Shown: piece after piece, positions 6,525 to 8,714 of the stretch
Layout: each line of letters begins with the position of its first letter
Numbering within the stretch: the stretch's first letter is position 1
Assembly (NCBI GenBank): GCA_964522605.1
Contig: CAZFWV010000295.1
Location: 1 to 8,714, forward strand
Length of the DNA: 8,714 nucleotides
Direction of reading: 5' to 3'
Source of the DNA: CAVZLD01 sp964522605
Lineage (GTDB): Bacteria > Planctomycetota > Planctomycetia > Pirellulales > Pirellulaceae
Made by a program: the position numbers and the translations under genes
Notes under the pieces: model-generated
Databases searched by the model: none
The model's input: the letters and a program-made list of their open reading frames with translations, nothing else
What the model was told of the DNA's origin: nothing

Positions 6525-7664
6525 TCATTGAAAAAGTTGTGGCGCGAACTTGTTCAGGTATTGCCGCCACACAATCCACGTGTGCCCGCCCTCGCTTTCC
6601 TCGTAGGCAACATCAAAGTTGTGCTTTTTGAACATCTCAACAGTTGCTCTTGAAGTCTCCACGAGAAAGTCGTCCTTGCCCGTCGCAAACCAAAATAGTC
6701 TGAGCCCCTTCTTCAGCTCGTCGTTATCGAGAATCTCCTGGTGTTGCTCTTCGTAGGTTGGGCCTTCACGTTCCGGGGCATTGGGCCGAGGAACAATGCC
6801 AAACACGCCGGAACTAAACACACCCAGATGCGCGAACCTTTCGAGATGCGGGATGCCGATGTTCAGGGTCTGTCCTCCACCCATCGACAAACCGGCCATA
6901 GCACGGCTGTTTCGATCTGTCTTCACTCGATAGGTCTTCTCGATGTAGGGCATCAGATCGTTTGTGAAATCCTGAGTGAATGCATCGGGAGCTGAGCGAT
7001 CGAAGCGAAACGCTCCTGCATGGCCTGCAGGCATCACCACAACCATTGGCTTGGCTTTGCCTGCGGCGATCAGATTGTCGATGATGAATCCTGCCCGTCC
7101 GACTGTGGTCCACGAATCGTCGCTGTCTCCGGCTCCGTGAAGCAGGTACAAGACGGGAAACTCGCCTTCCCCCTTCTGGTAACCCGGGGGAGTGTAAACG
7201 TGCATCCGGCGGAATTGCTTCAGCGAACTCGAGTAGTAGGTGATCTCGGCGACCGCTCCATGCGGCACGTCTTGTGTATCCATCCATTCCGCACCAGAAA
7301 CACTGACGAGACTCCAAACATTGCCCATGGACTCACTCGTTGCAGGATTCTGCGGATCGATCACGGTAACTCCGTCGATTCTGAAGTTGTAGCGGTAGTA
7401 CCCTGGAGCAACGTCGACCGTCGTCTCCCAGATGCCTTCGCTTCCCTTGGTCATATCGACCCCGCGCATCGTTTCGGGAATGTCGGAGCCTCCCAGTTGC
7501 ACGGTCTCGGCATTCGGTGCAAGAACACGGAACGTCACCTTCCCCTCGCTTACTTCCGGCGACACGACTCTAGGGCCCCGTTGCCATTGAGCCACGGTCG
7601 GCTGAGCAGCAAGGATACACGTGGTAAATAGCGAAAGGACAACGCATTGGCATCGAGTTTTCAT
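6525..7664 (-). CDS. Secreted CE1-like esterase with N-terminal E-set (CBM48-like) domain
   Basis: The predicted product is a 379-residue exported alpha/beta hydrolase of the esterase D / carbohydrate esterase family 1 group, which includes feruloyl and acetyl-xylan esterases. A Sec signal peptide covers about 1-25 (MKTRCQCVVLSLFTTCILAA, then QPTVAQ). Residues 32-120 form an E-set/CBM48-like beta-sandwich (VTFRVLAPNAETVQL, GYYRYNFRIDG). The catalytic domain begins near 138 (VAEITYYSSSLKQFRRMHVY). It shows YLLHGAGDSDDSW at 173-185, the nucleophile elbow GLSMGG with Ser260, probable acid Asp331 or Asp332 in ATGKDDF, and His361 in GGHTW. The triad looks complete. ATG 7664 is chosen because it starts the signal peptide and has GGAGG nine bases upstream; the frame is open to 7754. 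It lies 31 bp behind the MarR gene on the same strand, so the two are probably co-transcribed. The likely substrates are acyl or feruloyl esters on plant polysaccharide; specificity cannot be read from sequence. Confidence 0.9.
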   Translation of the reverse strand: MKTRCQCVVLSLFTTCILAAQPTVAQWQRGPRVVSPEVSEGKVTFRVLAPNAETVQLGGSDIPETMRGVDMTKGSEGIWETTVDVAPGYYRYNFRIDGVTVIDPQNPATSESMGNVWSLVSVSGAEWMDTQDVPHGAVAEITYYSSSLKQFRRMHVYTPPGYQKGEGEFPVLYLLHGAGDSDDSWTTVGRAGFIIDNLIAAGKAKPMVVVMPAGHAGAFRFDRSAPDAFTQDFTNDLMPYIEKTYRVKTDRNSRAMAGLSMGGGQTLNIGIPHLERFAHLGVFSSGVFGIVPRPNAPEREGPTYEEQHQEILDNDELKKGLRLFWFATGKDDFLVETSRATVEMFKKHNFDVAYEESEGGHTWIVWRQYLNKFAPQLFQ

Positions 7665-7673
7665 TTGGCTAAG

Positions 7674-7678
7674 CCTCC
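7674..7678 (-). promoter_or_regulatory. Shine-Dalgarno site of the esterase gene
   Basis: GGAGG on the minus strand sits nine bases before ATG 7664, inside the 31-bp gap after the regulator's stop codon. It decides the start against the longer open frame. Confidence 0.75.
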
Positions 7679-7695
7679 AATGATGGATGTGGAAT

Positions 7696-8196
7696 TCAGC
7701 TTTTGACGCCCTGCGACGATGGTTGTGGATTTTCGAGTAAGTCCGCCATGTCATTTAAGCAGTCGATGAGCGCGTGCAGGCAGGTGGATTCCAAATGACC
7801 CGTCAGCCGTTGACGAAGTGCTTCCGTGGCTGCCAAAAACTTGGACTGCATGGCTCGGCCGCGCTGCGTGAGTGAGACGACGCGAAAACGACCGTCAAGG
7901 CGGTGCCGTTTTCGGGCAATGTATCCGAGGCCGTGCAGGCGTCCGAGCATCGCGCTGATCGTGTTGGAATCCGAGAAAGTCCGTTCAGCGAGTTGTGTCT
8001 GAGTCATTGGTCCGTGAATGGCAAGCGACGTCAACACAACGAACTGGTCCGCCGTCACGCCGTTTTCCGCAAGACAGGCACTGGTCGCCCGATGCAGCGC
8101 CAGGTAAGCCCTCCGCAAACTCATGGCCAGCTCGTGACCCGCTGCGGGCTCGGAGCGGCATGGGTCGTGCGATGTTCTCCTGGATCCGGCCGGCAA
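7696..8196 (-). CDS. MarR-family transcriptional regulator
   Basis: This is a winged-helix repressor of the MarR family, 166 residues from TTG 8196. The N-terminal dimerisation helix includes LRRAYLALHRATSACLAENG (about 27-46). The DNA-binding domain runs from about 50 to 115: TADQFVVLTSLAIHGPMTQT, QLAERTFSDSNTISAMLGRL, and the wing RLDGRFRVVSLTQRGR with the family-typical D-x-R (Asp101, Arg103). C-terminal helices close the dimer. TTG 8196 is supported by GAGAGGA seven bases upstream and by an in-frame stop just before it (8209-8211). ATG 8124 would give 142 residues, but has a poor ribosome site and cuts close to helix 1. The gene stands 31 bp before a secreted esterase and behind a palindromic operator, so it probably controls itself and the esterase. 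MarR proteins often respond to phenolic acids, and a feruloyl esterase releases such compounds; that link is inference. Confidence 0.88.
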   Translation of the reverse strand: MPAGSRRTSHDPCRSEPAAGHELAMSLRRAYLALHRATSACLAENGVTADQFVVLTSLAIHGPMTQTQLAERTFSDSNTISAMLGRLHGLGYIARKRHRLDGRFRVVSLTQRGRAMQSKFLAATEALRQRLTGHLESTCLHALIDCLNDMADLLENPQPSSQGVKS

Positions 8197-8203
8197 AGAA
8201 TCG

Positions 8204-8210
8204 TCCTCTC
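8204..8210 (-). promoter_or_regulatory. Shine-Dalgarno site supporting the TTG start of the MarR gene
   Basis: GAGAGGA on the minus strand lies seven bases before TTG 8196. No comparable site precedes the alternative ATG at 8124. Confidence 0.6.
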
Positions 8211-8248
8211 ACGAGTATGACAGACCGCCCTGTGCCACGGGCCTGTCT

Positions 8249-8270
8249 AGTAATACGTTTACGTACTACT
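8249..8270. promoter_or_regulatory. Probable MarR operator, 10-bp inverted repeat
   Basis: AGTAATACGT-TT-ACGTACTACT is an inverted repeat with 9 of 10 arm positions matching and a 2-bp centre, the size and AT-rich type of site bound by MarR dimers. It lies 53 bp before the TTG start of the MarR gene and overlaps the putative promoter at 8250-8277, which suggests autorepression by blocking RNA polymerase. The palindrome is directly visible; binding by this protein is inferred from position. Confidence 0.7.
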
Positions 8271-8277
8271 GTATCAG
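8250..8277 (-). promoter_or_regulatory. Putative sigma-70-type promoter of the marR-esterase operon
   Basis: On the minus strand CTGATA (8277-8272) and TATTAC (8255-8250) are separated by 16 bp and match the -35 and -10 consensus at four of six positions each. The operator palindrome fills the spacer and the -10. Transcription would begin near 8243, leaving a leader of about 45 bases before TTG 8196. Confidence 0.4.
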
Positions 8278-8653
8278 AACGGGCGACTCGGTGTCCACAG
8301 GCGCCCTACGCCTGAGGCGGTTCGCTGGACCCAGACACAGTCCCCAGGCAAGCGAGTTGTCAAATCGACAATTACGCCTTTGACCCAGCGCGGCCGCTTG
8401 ACGAATCGGTTACGCATGGCAAATAGTATGCTCGTTGCACGCGGCCGAGCGGACCCTAAAGTTTCGCTCCGCGCTCACGCGGACTAGCGATCCACTGCGA
8501 CTGCTTTTTGAACAGGTCCCTAGCGCATGTGAGATATCGATCGAGAAGCCTGGCATGCTCTTTCGTCGACTGCGCGAGTGCATGGACGAGTTGTCGGGTG
8601 TTGCGGCGATCTACGCGGAACATGCGGCGAGGACCGACCTACATAGTGTTGCC
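8278..8653. other. Intergenic spacer with two small palindromes, no supported gene
   Basis: No recognisable gene lies between the MarR promoter and the tRNA fragment. A plus-strand frame at 8435-8680 begins with TTG, has no domain, and runs into the antisense of the tRNA fragment, where it ends in the residues QDSNL typical of such read-through; I do not call it. Two perfect inverted repeats are present: CAGGCG-CCCTA-CGCCTG at 8298-8314 and TTGTC-AAATC-GACAA at 8357-8371. The second resembles a short operator. No integrase gene is found on this side of the tRNA fragment. Confidence 0.45.
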
Positions 8654-8699
8654 TTGGGGCGACAGGATTCGAACCTGTAACCTTCGGCTCCGGAGGCCG
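8654..8699 (-). tRNA. 3' part of tRNA-Arg(CCG), probable attachment-site copy
   Basis: Read on the minus strand, this is the anticodon-to-3' portion of a tRNA. It contains anticodon-stem bases CGGC/GCCG around the loop CTCCGGA, whose anticodon is CCG (8691-8693), then a five-base variable loop AGGTT, a perfect T-arm ACAGG-TTCGAAT-CCTGT, the acceptor strand CGCCCCA and the discriminator A. No CCA is encoded. Going 5' of position 28, the next bases (AGAAAAACGTCCCTG, 8714-8700) do not pair at 27-43 and lack the expected GAGC D-stem half, so tRNA identity ends inside the anticodon stem. A functional tRNA cannot be made from what is seen. 3'-end copies of this kind are typical of tyrosine-recombinase att sites. 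Only 15 bases 5' of the break are visible. Confidence 0.75.
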
Positions 8700-8714
8700 C
8701 AGGGACGTTTTTCT

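Noticed and set aside
8398..8430. Plus-strand TTGACG followed by an AT-rich stretch as a promoter
   Set aside because: The only -10-like hexamers have either two matches or a 20-bp spacer, and there is no credible gene downstream.
8435..8680. Open plus-strand frame of about 80 codons near the right edge
   Set aside because: It begins with TTG, has no recognisable domain, and its end is the antisense translation of the tRNA fragment (QDSNL), a common artefact.
8654..8714. Group I intron interrupting a tRNA-Arg gene
   Set aside because: Such introns insert in the anticodon loop. Here the break lies inside the stem at 27/28 and the anticodon loop is intact, so an att-site copy fits better.
1..8714. 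CRISPR array, toxin-antitoxin pair, phage defence island or biosynthetic cluster
   Set aside because: No regularly spaced repeats, no paired small overlapping genes and no defence or biosynthetic domains were seen on either strand.

Overview
The window looks like chromosomal DNA of a planctomycete, probably of the Rhodopirellula/Pirellula type. The evidence is a sigma factor of the planctomycete-expanded ECF family, a C-terminal domain combining dockerin-like repeats with a PEP-CTERM sorting tail, several secreted carbohydrate-active proteins, long gene-poor spacers and moderately high GC. The assignment rests on recognising protein families by eye, not on a search.

Layout from left to right: (1) an ECF sigma factor on the minus strand (13-576); (2) a spacer full of small perfect hairpins (about 663-810); (3) a minus-strand orphan C-terminus of a PEP-CTERM protein (947-1378), which has lost its signal peptide and ends an apparently decayed locus; (4) a plus-strand secreted right-handed beta-helix (pectate-lyase-superfamily) protein (1844-2995); (5) a minus-strand Tex transcription accessory protein (3185-5377), the only clear housekeeping gene; (6) a scar where an IS3-family OrfA fragment (5482 to about 5781, plus) abuts the first 39 codons of a minus-strand gene resembling a GH51 alpha-L-arabinofuranosidase (about 5777-5893), followed by some 630 bp with no convincing gene; (7) a minus-strand two-gene operon of a MarR regulator (7696-8196) and a secreted CE1-like esterase (6525-7664), preceded by a promoter overlapped by a near-perfect 10-bp inverted repeat (8249-8270) that is very likely the MarR operator; (8) about 370 bp of spacer with two small palindromes; (9) at the right edge, the 3' part of a tRNA-Arg(CCG) (8654-8699), whose tRNA identity stops inside the anticodon stem, as expected of a displaced attachment-site copy next to an integrated element lying beyond the window.

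The common theme is plant or algal polysaccharide breakdown. An esterase of the feruloyl/acetyl-xylan type, a beta-helix protein and the stub of an arabinofuranosidase suggest a small arabinoxylan/pectin toolkit. The MarR-esterase pair appears intact and self-regulated, while the arabinofuranosidase was destroyed by an IS-associated rearrangement. I did not find a wholly new system. The strongest leads are the tRNA-Arg fragment, the IS3/GH51 junction and the MarR operator.
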